Positions 6,718-13,223 of a DNA stretch of 22,378 nucleotides are shown here, piece by piece (positions within the stretch are counted from its first letter, which is position 1; every line of letters begins with the position of its first letter). The notes under the pieces are model-generated. The model searched no databases, had not been told where the DNA came from, and was given only the letters and a program-made list of their open reading frames with translations. The position numbers and the translations under genes are program-made. The DNA lies in IMG/VR virus record IMGVR_UViG_3300020195_000173, positions 1 to 22,378 of that record; one strand, written 5' to 3'. The DNA is from a virus.

Positions 6718-7518
6718 ATGCGCATCGTATTCCACAGAGACCTATTCAATCCGGCTGTTTACGGGCAAGCCTTCGATGGCGACGTAAAGGAGCTGCCGGA
6801 CGATATCGCGGCATCACTCATAAAGCGAGATTTGGCTAGTGAATGGTACGCGACACCTCCTATTGAGTCAGTTGGTGCTCCCGCATCCGGCCCTGGCTCC
6901 ATTTCCTGCATTATGCCGACCCGCAACCGGAGGAAATGGGTGCCGCGTGCAATCGAGTGTTTTCTATCCCAGACATACGCGGATCGGGAATTGATCGTGC
7001 TCGACAATGGCGAATCAGTCGCCGATCTCATCCCGCGCGACGCCAGAATCAGATACATGAGGATCAGTGATAACCACAAAACAGGCCAGCTTAGAAACTT
7101 CTGCTGCCAACTCAGCCAAGCCGAATTTATCGCCCATTGGGACGACGACGACTGGAGCCATCCCGAGCGATTGGCGGAGCAAATTGAGGCGATTGGCGAC
7201 CAAGCAGTTACGGGTTACCGCACCATCCTTTTCGCGGGAGATACGGGCGTTTTTAGATACTCCGGAGAACAAAACTACGCCCTCGGAACCAGCCTCCTCT
7301 ATCGCCGATCCTGGTGGGCGGAACACCGCTTCCCGGCGGAAATGACAGGCGAAGATGCGGCATTTGTCACGCGGGCGCAAGGCAACATCGTTATCACGAA
7401 CGGGCTGGCGCGAATTGTCGCTAGCATTCACGATTCTCACACATCACCGCGGAGTATCACGGGTCCGGCGTGGTCGCAAGCGTCCACAGATGATTTACCG
7501 AAGGAGTACAGAGCATGA
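6718..7518 (+). CDS. Family 2 glycosyltransferase with extra N-terminal head-protein-like module
   Basis: This 266-residue protein contains a GT-A-type glycosyltransferase from about residue 61. SISCIMPTRNRRKWVPRAIECFLSQTY is the usual GT2 opening, and WDDDDW (141-146) holds the DxD-type metal and nucleotide-sugar site. Residues 1-45 are not part of that fold. Their VKELPDDIAASLIKRDLASEW stretch resembles the short phage proteins that often follow capsid genes, so this may be a fusion that targets the enzyme to the head. No ribosome site is evident; the terminator-like hairpin occupies that place. The sugar and acceptor are unknown. The four-base overlap with the next gene indicates coupled translation. 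Confidence 0.82.
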   Translation: MRIVFHRDLFNPAVYGQAFDGDVKELPDDIAASLIKRDLASEWYATPPIESVGAPASGPGSISCIMPTRNRRKWVPRAIECFLSQTYADRELIVLDNGESVADLIPRDARIRYMRISDNHKTGQLRNFCCQLSQAEFIAHWDDDDWSHPERLAEQIEAIGDQAVTGYRTILFAGDTGVFRYSGEQNYALGTSLLYRRSWWAEHRFPAEMTGEDAAFVTRAQGNIVITNGLARIVASIHDSHTSPRSITGPAWSQASTDDLPKEYRA

Positions 7519-8246
7519 GCGTGTGGTATTGCATTCCCTCCGCGCGGCCGGCAGCCGAGGCGCAGGCGTGCGTTGAGGCGTGGCGCGCGATGGGTTATTG
7601 CGTCGCTGTGTGGCGCGACATCGGAGCCGATTTGCTGGACTGCGATTATTCTCGATACGGCGAGTATCCGGGCTACGCGCGAGCCGTGAACGCGCTCGCC
7701 GCCGATGTGCTTGCGATAGACACGGCTTGCGATTGGATCGTTACCGGCGGCGATGATGTGTTCCCGGATACGACGAAGCTGGCGGAAGAGATTGCTGTTG
7801 GTTGCTCGGAGCACTTCCGCGAATATCGGACAGTTATGTTGCATAGCTTTTCCCCGTCAGAAACCTACGGCGTAATGCAGCCCACTGGCGACCGCTTCGC
7901 CGATGGCAGTATCGACCGCATAGCCGGAAGCCCGTGGATGGGCCGTGAATGGTGCCAGCGCGCCCACGGTGGCACCGGACCATTACACCAGAACTTCACG
8001 CACATGCACGTCGATGAGGCGCTACAGGGCGCGGCTGTGGCGCAGGGCGTATTTTGGCAGCGACCGGACCTTACGCAATTGCACCGGCATTTCATGCGGG
8101 AAAGCGACGATATCAATTCACCAGCCGTCGGCAAGCCGATCCCGGCGCATTTAGTGAAGGCAAATTCTGCTTCCCACTGGGCCGAATCTAAAGCTATCTT
8201 TGAACGTATCAAGAGTGGCGGGTTCGCGGAGTGCTTGCCCGTATGA
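7515..8246 (+). CDS. Glycosyltransferase-like phage protein
   Basis: This 243-residue protein looks like a GT-A-fold glycosyltransferase. It starts with a beta strand (VWYCIPSARP), then GYARAVNALAADVLA and DWIVTGGDDVFPD near residues 73-85, where the GGDD segment is the likely metal or nucleotide-sugar site. The second half is rich in His, Trp and Arg (GTGPLHQNFTHMHVDEALQ, LTQLHRHFMRESDD), consistent with an acceptor site, but the acceptor cannot be named. It starts in an ATGA overlap with the previous gene and ends in one with the next. No membrane segment is present, so it should act in the cytoplasm. Confidence 0.68.
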   Translation: MSVWYCIPSARPAAEAQACVEAWRAMGYCVAVWRDIGADLLDCDYSRYGEYPGYARAVNALAADVLAIDTACDWIVTGGDDVFPDTTKLAEEIAVGCSEHFREYRTVMLHSFSPSETYGVMQPTGDRFADGSIDRIAGSPWMGREWCQRAHGGTGPLHQNFTHMHVDEALQGAAVAQGVFWQRPDLTQLHRHFMRESDDINSPAVGKPIPAHLVKANSASHWAESKAIFERIKSGGFAECLPV

Positions 8247-8473
8247 CGCAGCAAACAGCAGCTAGGCTTGCGCTGGTCGATGACTACGCACGCCAACAAG
8301 TGCCACGAGGTATGGTGACATGCCTAGGCGGGGACGCCAAAGAATTAATCATAAAAGCCATGGAGGCGGAGGGATTGCTGCGGAGGCTGAATCCAAATAT
8401 CAACTACAACGTACGGCGTTATGAAGTGACGACTGCCGGGTGGGAATGGGTATCTGCGCGGAGGCATTTGTGA
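8243..8473 (+). CDS. Small winged-helix-like hypothetical protein
   Basis: This 76-residue protein has the look of a winged helix: KELIIKAMEAEGLLRRL as the recognition-helix region, then VRRYEVTTAGWEWVSARRHL as the wing and final helix. This assignment is by pattern only. The ATG at 8243 is preferred because it overlaps the upstream stop (ATGA); a start at 8231 is also in frame. It ends in a GTGA overlap with the methyltransferase gene. It may regulate the cassette or be a small adaptor. Function unknown. Confidence 0.5.
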   Translation: MTQQTAARLALVDDYARQQVPRGMVTCLGGDAKELIIKAMEAEGLLRRLNPNINYNVRRYEVTTAGWEWVSARRHL

Positions 8474-9150
8474 GCTTCGATAACGTCGCATGGCGACCGA
8501 TGCACTACTCGATAGGTGTCGAGATTGGCTCAGACTTTGCAGACGCGGAGCCGGGCAGCCCGATGCATTGGCAGCATAACAACGTCGGATTTTGGAGTCG
8601 CGAGGAGGCCCGGCTACTTCGAGACATCGCAGCGCAATTCCGGGGGCATTGGATCGAGATAGGGTCTCATACCGGCTGGACCGCGGCGCAAATCGTCGCC
8701 GCCGGCGCAACCGTTACGACGATTGACCCGATGTTCGCGTCGCCTTCATTTTTCCAACAATTCGCGCGGAATATGAACGCTGAAATGTGCGCAGGGCAGG
8801 TGATTCCCTGGCCCGGCCAGTCGGACTGGTACTTCGAGCATTGGGTAGACCATAGATTTATCGGCGGTCTAATTGACGGTGATCACGATCACCCGCACCC
8901 GCTACGCGATGCGATAAACTGCTACCGGCAACTTGAACAGCGCGGCGTGATCGTCCTTCACGACTTCCGCGGTCCTGGACCGTGGGCCGCGGGCGAGTAT
9001 CTAGCGAAGCAGGGGATGCAGTACAAAATTTACGGCTCCGTTCACATGGTCGCCGTGTTCTGGCGCGGGGAGTTCACTCCACCGCCTGAAATAGTCGAGG
9101 GGAATACGAATTGGACGATGAATTACGGGCTGCCGGAGTGGATGAAGTGA
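8470..9150 (+). CDS. SAM-dependent methyltransferase (Methyltransf_24-like)
   Basis: This 226-residue protein has the class I methyltransferase pattern: WIEIGSHTGWTA (motif I, about 61-72), VTTIDP (motif II, about 82-87), GLIDGDHDHPH (about 133-143) and VIVLHDF (about 160-166). The IDGDH...LHD pair is typical of family 24 and cephalosporin-hydroxylase-like enzymes, often found in glycan clusters, where they O-methylate sugars. The GTG at 8470 is chosen because it overlaps the previous stop (GTGA) and GGAGG lies at 8460-8464. The context between glycosyltransferases suggests methylation of a transferred sugar, which is inference. Confidence 0.8.
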   Translation: MSFDNVAWRPMHYSIGVEIGSDFADAEPGSPMHWQHNNVGFWSREEARLLRDIAAQFRGHWIEIGSHTGWTAAQIVAAGATVTTIDPMFASPSFFQQFARNMNAEMCAGQVIPWPGQSDWYFEHWVDHRFIGGLIDGDHDHPHPLRDAINCYRQLEQRGVIVLHDFRGPGPWAAGEYLAKQGMQYKIYGSVHMVAVFWRGEFTPPPEIVEGNTNWTMNYGLPEWMK

Positions 9151-9941
9151 AGAAACTCCTCATCACATTTGGCGGATCAGCATACGACTCAGTCACCGCA
9201 AAAACCGTTGAAAGCGCGCCGAGATTAGGCGCTGACGAAGTGCTTGTCTATGATGACAAGTGGCTCACAGAGCAGCCGCTATTCTCCGATTTCAGATTTC
9301 AACATCTGTTCACCCACAAGGGCGTAGGAAACCCGCAAGGGCGCCGCGGATTCGGCTGGATGTCGTGGAAGCCGACAATTATCATGGACGCGCTTAACCG
9401 ATCCAATGATGGTGATATCGTGCTTTTCGTCGATGCCGACACATCCCCGGTCGCTGACTTCAGTGCCTTATATCGCCAGTGTGCGGCTGACGGCGGAATC
9501 ATGGCGTTCATGGCGACTGGAACGACCGGGCCACTACGGAACGGCGACTGGAACAAGCGCGACTGCATGATTACTATGGAAGTGGATGAGCCGAAATACC
9601 TGGACGCCGGGGCCGCTGTAGCGCGCTTCATGTTGCTACAAAAGGGTGCTCCAGGAGTGGCTGAATTCCTAGAAAAATGGCACTATTTCGCGTTAAACGA
9701 ATCGTGCCAGACGTTTGAACCTTCGGTGCTTGCGCCTGAGCATCCGGGATTTCGTGAGCATCGCTGTGAGCAAAGCGTATTTTCGAATCTGGTTCACATG
9801 GCTGGACTAAAACTTTATCGCGAGGCCTGCGAATTTGGCAAAGATTGCCCGCAAGATTGGGACTTGTATCCACAGCTATTTTCCCAAGTCTACGCTGGCG
9901 GAGAAAAGAACCTGAACGGTAGCCGGTTTCGAAATGTATAG
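9147..9941 (+). CDS. Glycosyltransferase-like protein with DAD motif
   Basis: This protein of about 264 residues carries GFGWMSWKPTIIMDAL followed by GDIVLFVDADT (about 90-99), a combination typical of GT-A glycosyltransferases of the capsule/GT32-like kind, with DAD as the metal site. A later VAEFLEKWHYFAL then HRCEQSVFSNLVHM segment matches the acceptor side of such enzymes. The GTG at 9147 forms a GTGA overlap with the methyltransferase stop, with GGAG upstream at 9135-9138. A longer in-frame start at 9111 would lie inside the methyltransferase gene and is less likely. Twenty-one bases separate it from the next gene. Confidence 0.75.
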   Translation: MKKLLITFGGSAYDSVTAKTVESAPRLGADEVLVYDDKWLTEQPLFSDFRFQHLFTHKGVGNPQGRRGFGWMSWKPTIIMDALNRSNDGDIVLFVDADTSPVADFSALYRQCAADGGIMAFMATGTTGPLRNGDWNKRDCMITMEVDEPKYLDAGAAVARFMLLQKGAPGVAEFLEKWHYFALNESCQTFEPSVLAPEHPGFREHRCEQSVFSNLVHMAGLKLYREACEFGKDCPQDWDLYPQLFSQVYAGGEKNLNGSRFRNV

Positions 9942-9962
9942 CGAAAACCTGATTTTACAGCG

Positions 9963-10814
9963 ATGAATTTAACCGCAATCATGCCAGCCCGCAACGAGGC
10001 GTGGGTACTCGGCCTGAGTGCTCGCGCGGCGCTCACGTGGTGCGATTCCATTGTGATCCTTGACCATGCCAGCGAAGACGAAACAATCGCCATAGTTTGC
10101 GGTTTAATGGACGAATTCCGTGGCCGAGTTAGCTTTCTCGGCGAGCCGAGCCCGGTCTGGAACGAAATGAATCACCGGCAGCGGCTTCTCGACTTCGCTC
10201 GAGGAATTGGTGCCACCCATATCGCGCCAGTTGACGCTGACGAAGTGCTCGCGGGCGATATGCTACCAGATATTCGGAGCCATATCGAAGGGCTACTACC
10301 GGGCCAGTTTTTATCTTGTAAAATGCGGAATCTCCACCGCTCCATTGATCGCTATCGGAGCGATAACAGCCCGTTTGGTTCGATGGCGGGAACGATGCTC
10401 GCCTTCGCCGATTCGCCTGGACTGGCATGGGCGGCGCGGAACGGGTACCAGCATCACCAGCGAAGCCCCCACGGATCGTATCAAGGGCCTTGCATTGAGG
10501 GAGGCGGGATCATGCATTTACAGTTTGCAAACTGGGACCGGCTGACGGCAAAGCAGAGCTGGTATCAGTGCATGGAGCGCATAAAGTACCCATCTAAACC
10601 AAGGCAAGAACTCGCACGAGCCTACGGGAGATCGATGGACGAAAGCGGGCTTGAAACGTCCGAAGTCCCGGCTGCGTGGTGGCAGCCATACGAGGCATAC
10701 ATGCACTACCTCCATATCGACGTGAAGCCATGGCACAGGGCGGAAATAAACCGCATGTTTGCCGAGCACGGCGCGGAGTATTTTAGCGGGTTGAATTTGA
10801 TCGGGGTCTCATAA
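9963..10814 (+). CDS. Family 2 glycosyltransferase
   Basis: This 283-residue protein begins MNLTAIMPARNEAWVLG, a classical GT2 start, followed by CDSIVILDHASEDET and APVDADEVLAGDM (DAD at about 91-93). The middle holds GPCIEGGGIMHLQFANWDRL, and the C-terminal region is rich in Trp and Tyr and suggests an acceptor-binding lid. It is the last cassette gene and stops directly against the start of the head-tail connector gene, so the cassette sits seamlessly in the structural operon. No good ribosome site is seen in the 21 bases before its ATG. Substrate unknown. Confidence 0.82.
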   Translation: MNLTAIMPARNEAWVLGLSARAALTWCDSIVILDHASEDETIAIVCGLMDEFRGRVSFLGEPSPVWNEMNHRQRLLDFARGIGATHIAPVDADEVLAGDMLPDIRSHIEGLLPGQFLSCKMRNLHRSIDRYRSDNSPFGSMAGTMLAFADSPGLAWAARNGYQHHQRSPHGSYQGPCIEGGGIMHLQFANWDRLTAKQSWYQCMERIKYPSKPRQELARAYGRSMDESGLETSEVPAAWWQPYEAYMHYLHIDVKPWHRAEINRMFAEHGAEYFSGLNLIGVS

Positions 10815-11393
10815 ATGGCACGCCTAAAACTCACTGTAACATCGCCGCCGCAAATCCTCACTGAGCCGATTTTCGCCAGTGATGTTCTAGAGTATTTGGA
10901 AATCCCAGCCGCAGACACAACGCGGGCGAGCCTTATCGCGCGACTCATCACGGCGGCGCGGACAGTTGCCGAACTGCGCCAAGGCCGAGACCTTGTTTCT
11001 AAGCAGTGGGACCTGACGACCGAATCCTTCCCTTCATTTATTCAGCTACGAGAAGGAGCCTCATCCGTAGACCTTATCCGCTATCGCGATTCAACTGGGG
11101 CATATGTATCACTCGTTGATTCCACTGAATACATTTTTGACTCCATGGACGGTGTTATCACTCCGATTTATGGAGGCTCCTGGCCATCCTTCACTGCATG
11201 GCCAAACTCTCCGATCCTAATCCGATACACGGTAACCGCGGCGGCTGTTGAGGCCGACGTCATACAGGGAATGCACTTCCTGATTACCCAATGGTATTTT
11301 AACCGCGTGCCGGCGGAAATCGCGGGCTCAAAAGTAGCTGAATATCCGTTCGCGCTGGCACTGCTTGACCATGGCAAAGTGGAGAGCGTCTAG
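10815..11393 (+). CDS. Head-tail connector protein (phiE125 gp8 / HK97 gp6-like)
   Basis: This 192-residue protein matches the phiE125 gp8-type family, a relative of HK97 gp6 that binds under the portal and forms the upper neck. The helical start (ASDVLEYLEIPAADTTRASLIARLITAARTVAELRQGRDLVSKQWDL) is followed by SVDLIRYRDSTGAYVSL, YGGSWPSFTAWPNSPILIRYT and a C-terminal helix pair with FLITQWYFNR. In most phages with this gene order it sits soon after the capsid gene; here the glycosyltransferase cassette separates the two. The ATG directly follows the upstream stop. Confidence 0.82.
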   Translation: MARLKLTVTSPPQILTEPIFASDVLEYLEIPAADTTRASLIARLITAARTVAELRQGRDLVSKQWDLTTESFPSFIQLREGASSVDLIRYRDSTGAYVSLVDSTEYIFDSMDGVITPIYGGSWPSFTAWPNSPILIRYTVTAAAVEADVIQGMHFLITQWYFNRVPAEIAGSKVAEYPFALALLDHGKVESV

Positions 11394-11761
11394 TGTTCGG
11401 CGTCCAACGATCCGACCGCAATCCGGGCCGGTTTAACTGCGCGCTGACGCTCGAGCCATCGTCAGAAGCGCAAAGCACCGCGGGCGACCATCAGCCCGGC
11501 TGGGATACCGCTCAGCCCATTGCCGTCCACGGGCGATGGATGCCAGCTAAATCAATAATTGGCCAGTCCGGCATGGCGCAAACGAAATTCGACGAGTCTG
11601 AGGGGCGATGGGAGATCCCTTGGGTCCAGGCATTAACTTCTGAGTACCGGGTTGCATTTGGAGTTAGGCTCTATCGCATCATCGGTATAGAAAACCTGGG
11701 CGAACGCAACCGCGAACTGCATCTTTATTGCGTCGAGGATGAGGGGGCAAAGGGCGTATGA
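11393..11761 (+). CDS. Head-tail adaptor / stopper-like protein
   Basis: This 122-residue protein is probably a head-tail joining protein (SPP1 gp16 / HK97 gp7-like neck family). The small beta-barrel pattern is consistent: PIAVHGRWMPAKSI, then WVQALTSEYRVAFGVRLYRIIGIENLGERNRELHLYCVED, in which the last part (RLYRIIGIENLGERNRELHLYC) is the strongest match. It starts at GTG in a TAGTG overlap with the connector stop and ends in an ATGA overlap with the next gene. Position between connector and DUF3168-like gene supports the role. Confidence 0.72.
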   Translation: MFGVQRSDRNPGRFNCALTLEPSSEAQSTAGDHQPGWDTAQPIAVHGRWMPAKSIIGQSGMAQTKFDESEGRWEIPWVQALTSEYRVAFGVRLYRIIGIENLGERNRELHLYCVEDEGAKGV

Positions 11762-12198
11762 GAATCCAATCCGCCATCGTCGCGTACCTGCAGCAGGCAT
11801 CTACGGCAACCTATGCGCTTGTGGCTTCACGCACGTCCTGGGCGATCCCCGAGACAAACCCGGCCCTACCATTCATTCGCGTTCGCAAAGCCGGACACAG
11901 GCCGCTGGCGAAGGCTATGGCGACACAGACGCAATACCCATCTGATGCAAACATTGAAATCGTCGCCTACGCCAAATCACAGGACGGGGCGGCGGACATC
12001 ATGGACGCGGTCACAGCCGATTTGCTCGCCGTCATCAGCCAGCGATTGCCGGTTACATCCCCGGTTACTGCTGGTGTGCCGTGGGTGAATATGATTCACG
12101 TCGCCGACGAAGAAGACCTCGTATCCGAGGAGGCCCGCGCAAAAGGGATTTTCGCTGAAGCGCGGATGTACTCCGTAATATACGATTTCAGACCTTGA
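11758..12198 (+). CDS. Tail completion / tail terminator-like protein (DUF3168-like)
   Basis: This 146-residue protein resembles the DUF3168 tail completion family, which caps the tail tube and joins it to the neck. It has a leading helix (IQSAIVAYLQQAS), FIRVRKAGHRPLAKAMATQTQYPSDANIEIVAYAKSQDGAADIMDAVTADLLAV in the centre, and a last strand AEARMYSVIYDFRP. It starts in an ATGA overlap with the adaptor gene. The next gene is the major tail protein, the usual order. Confidence 0.7.
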   Translation: MRIQSAIVAYLQQASTATYALVASRTSWAIPETNPALPFIRVRKAGHRPLAKAMATQTQYPSDANIEIVAYAKSQDGAADIMDAVTADLLAVISQRLPVTSPVTAGVPWVNMIHVADEEDLVSEEARAKGIFAEARMYSVIYDFRP

Positions 12199-12202
12199 TT
12201 CC

Positions 12203-12226
12203 GCGGACTGTCGTGAGATAGACCGC
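12203..12226 (+). promoter_or_regulatory. First leader hairpin before the major tail gene
   Basis: GCGG / A-A mismatch / CTGTC - GTGA loop - GATAG / CCGC can pair along nine base pairs, including one G-T wobble. It shares the A-A mismatch, CTGYC stem and GTGA loop with the hairpins at 5448-5468 and 12241-12260. It begins a few bases after the tail completion stop. A GUGA loop closed by C-G is a GNRA tetraloop, a stable RNA element. Confidence 0.55.
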
Positions 12227-12240
12227 TAACCACAAACTAA

Positions 12241-12260
12241 CTACTGCCGTGAGGCAGAAG
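12241..12260 (+). promoter_or_regulatory. Second leader hairpin overlapping the major tail gene ribosome site
   Basis: CT / A-A mismatch / CTGCC - GTGA - GGCAG / AG can fold, with the 3' strand taking in the first bases of the Shine-Dalgarno AAGGAG (12258-12263). That site lies six bases before the ATG at 12270, the same spacing as in the capsid leader. It matches the capsid hairpin with two compensating base-pair changes. Pairing of the ribosome site suggests translational control. Confidence 0.6.
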
Positions 12261-12269
12261 GAGCCCCAC

Positions 12270-12698
12270 ATGCCTTATTCAGCGTCCGCCGTAGCAGGCC
12301 GCATTCTCGCCTACTCGGTCAGCAACTCTCCATTTTCATACATAACTATTCGCGGCGCGTCGAGCCTTTCCTATGGCAACGCGCAAAAAAACGACATCAA
12401 CGTAACCGCTATCAGTGATGAGGATGAGGTCTTTATCGCCGGTCGCCGGCAGGCGGCTGAAATCACTTTCAGCGTATATGTTGATTACGATGAACCCGCT
12501 CACGTGGCGCTGCTCGGCAACTTCGACGCAAACGCGCAAACGCTGATGTATTTTCGCGATACCCTGGACGCCACAGGCGCCGCAGCCAAGACCTTTGCTG
12601 CTTACGTAAAGCAATGGCAGGACTCCGCCGATGTTGACGGAGCTAACATGGCTGCAGTCGTGCTAAAAGTGTCGGGCGGCGTAGTAACTACCCCTTAA
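12270..12698 (+). CDS. Major tail tube protein
   Basis: This 142-residue protein is most likely the major tail protein that polymerises into the tail tube. It sits between the tail completion gene and the tail chaperones and tape measure, and is preceded by the same kind of leader hairpin as the capsid gene. The sequence is beta-rich with alternating polar and hydrophobic residues (ITIRGASSLSYGNAQKNDINVTAIS, EITFSVYVDYDEPAHVALLG). The family could not be confirmed by eye beyond this. The ATG at 12270 has AAGGAG six bases upstream. Confidence 0.75.
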   Translation: MPYSASAVAGRILAYSVSNSPFSYITIRGASSLSYGNAQKNDINVTAISDEDEVFIAGRRQAAEITFSVYVDYDEPAHVALLGNFDANAQTLMYFRDTLDATGAAAKTFAAYVKQWQDSADVDGANMAAVVLKVSGGVVTTP

Positions 12699-12702
12699 AT
12701 TT

Positions 12703-13134
12703 ATGAGTCCATTAACCAAGTCCGTTCAGATCCCCTGGAACGGAAAAACGTACCCTTGCCATCTCAATAACGGGAGTTTGGCAAGGGCAGAATTTGAACT
12801 GAACATCAGCATCATTTCGCCCAGCGAGGTTCCGTTTGGGTCGCGTCCTCTGATTACGCAGTTCGCGATTTACCTGTACGCGATGATGGCACGCAAGCCG
12901 TTCGTCGTGACGCTCGATGACTGCATGGATGCGGTCACAGGCGAAAACGGCCGGCGCATCATGGACCGCATAAATGAGGCGCTAGAAGCCCTGCTTCCGG
13001 ACATCAAAAAACTCGCTAAAAACCTTGGCGCGGAGGAGCAGGGAAGCCCTTTGGCGCCCGCGAGTGGTGGGCTAGACAGTACGCCGCCGCTCGCCTCATC
13101 CTCAGAATTGGAGAACGCGAATTCTGGCGCATGA
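12703..13134 (+). CDS. Tail assembly chaperone G (short, non-shifted product)
   Basis: This 143-residue protein is the G-type chaperone that helps the tape measure recruit tail tube protein. Position between the major tail and tape measure genes, the helical core (PLITQFAIYLYAMMARKPFVVTLDDCMDAV, GRRIMDRINEALEALLPDIKKLAKNLG) and the frameshift extension support this. The low-complexity end (APASGGLDSTPPLASSSELEN) is what the zero frame reads while the -1 frame carries the conserved T domain. The ATG has no clear ribosome site and starts four bases after the upstream stop, so re-initiation is likely. Confidence 0.75.
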   Translation: MSPLTKSVQIPWNGKTYPCHLNNGSLARAEFELNISIISPSEVPFGSRPLITQFAIYLYAMMARKPFVVTLDDCMDAVTGENGRRIMDRINEALEALLPDIKKLAKNLGAEEQGSPLAPASGGLDSTPPLASSSELENANSGA

Positions 13135-13223
13135 CGCCCGGACAAGTGGCTGATTTGTGGGCCATGAAACTTGAGATAAACGAGGCGCGCAATGGCAACA
13201 CTTCAAACAAGCGGCGGAAATAA
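12703..13223 (+). CDS. Tail assembly chaperone GT fusion made by -1 frameshift
   Basis: The product would read 12703-13053 in the zero frame, slip back one base at CCCTTTG (13047-13053), and continue 13053-13223, giving about 173 residues. The heptamer is in the canonical phase X XXY YYZ: AGC CCT TTG becomes CCC TTT G. The -1 frame is open only after a TAA at 13017-13019. It encodes EWWARQYAAARLILRIG, then EREFWRMTPGQVADLWAMKLE, a sequence typical of tail chaperone T domains. This mirrors lambda G/GT. The slip site was assigned by eye; G GGA AGC at 13041-13047 is a weaker alternative. Confidence 0.72.
13047..13053 (+). other. Predicted -1 frameshift slippery heptamer (CCCTTTG)
   Basis: The heptamer lies in the correct codon phase of the G frame, and both codons keep pairing at two or more positions after the slip. 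A possible four-base-pair stem, GCCC (13056-13059) with GGGC (13069-13072), follows three bases downstream and might assist. The conserved FWRMTPGQ motif in the shifted frame starts before any ATG of that frame, so frameshifting explains it better than re-initiation. Confidence 0.6.

Noticed and set aside
13006-13023. A-rich runs (AAAAAAC and TAAAAAC) as the frameshift site
   Set aside because: The first is in the wrong codon phase and would lead to a stop at 13017-13019. The second would force a mismatched P-site pairing on TAA. CCCTTTG at 13047 fits better.
13131-13223. Separate 30-codon gene starting at the ATG that overlaps the G stop
   Set aside because: An ATGA overlap exists, but the conserved part of the T domain (EREFWRM) begins upstream of this ATG, favouring a frameshift fusion.
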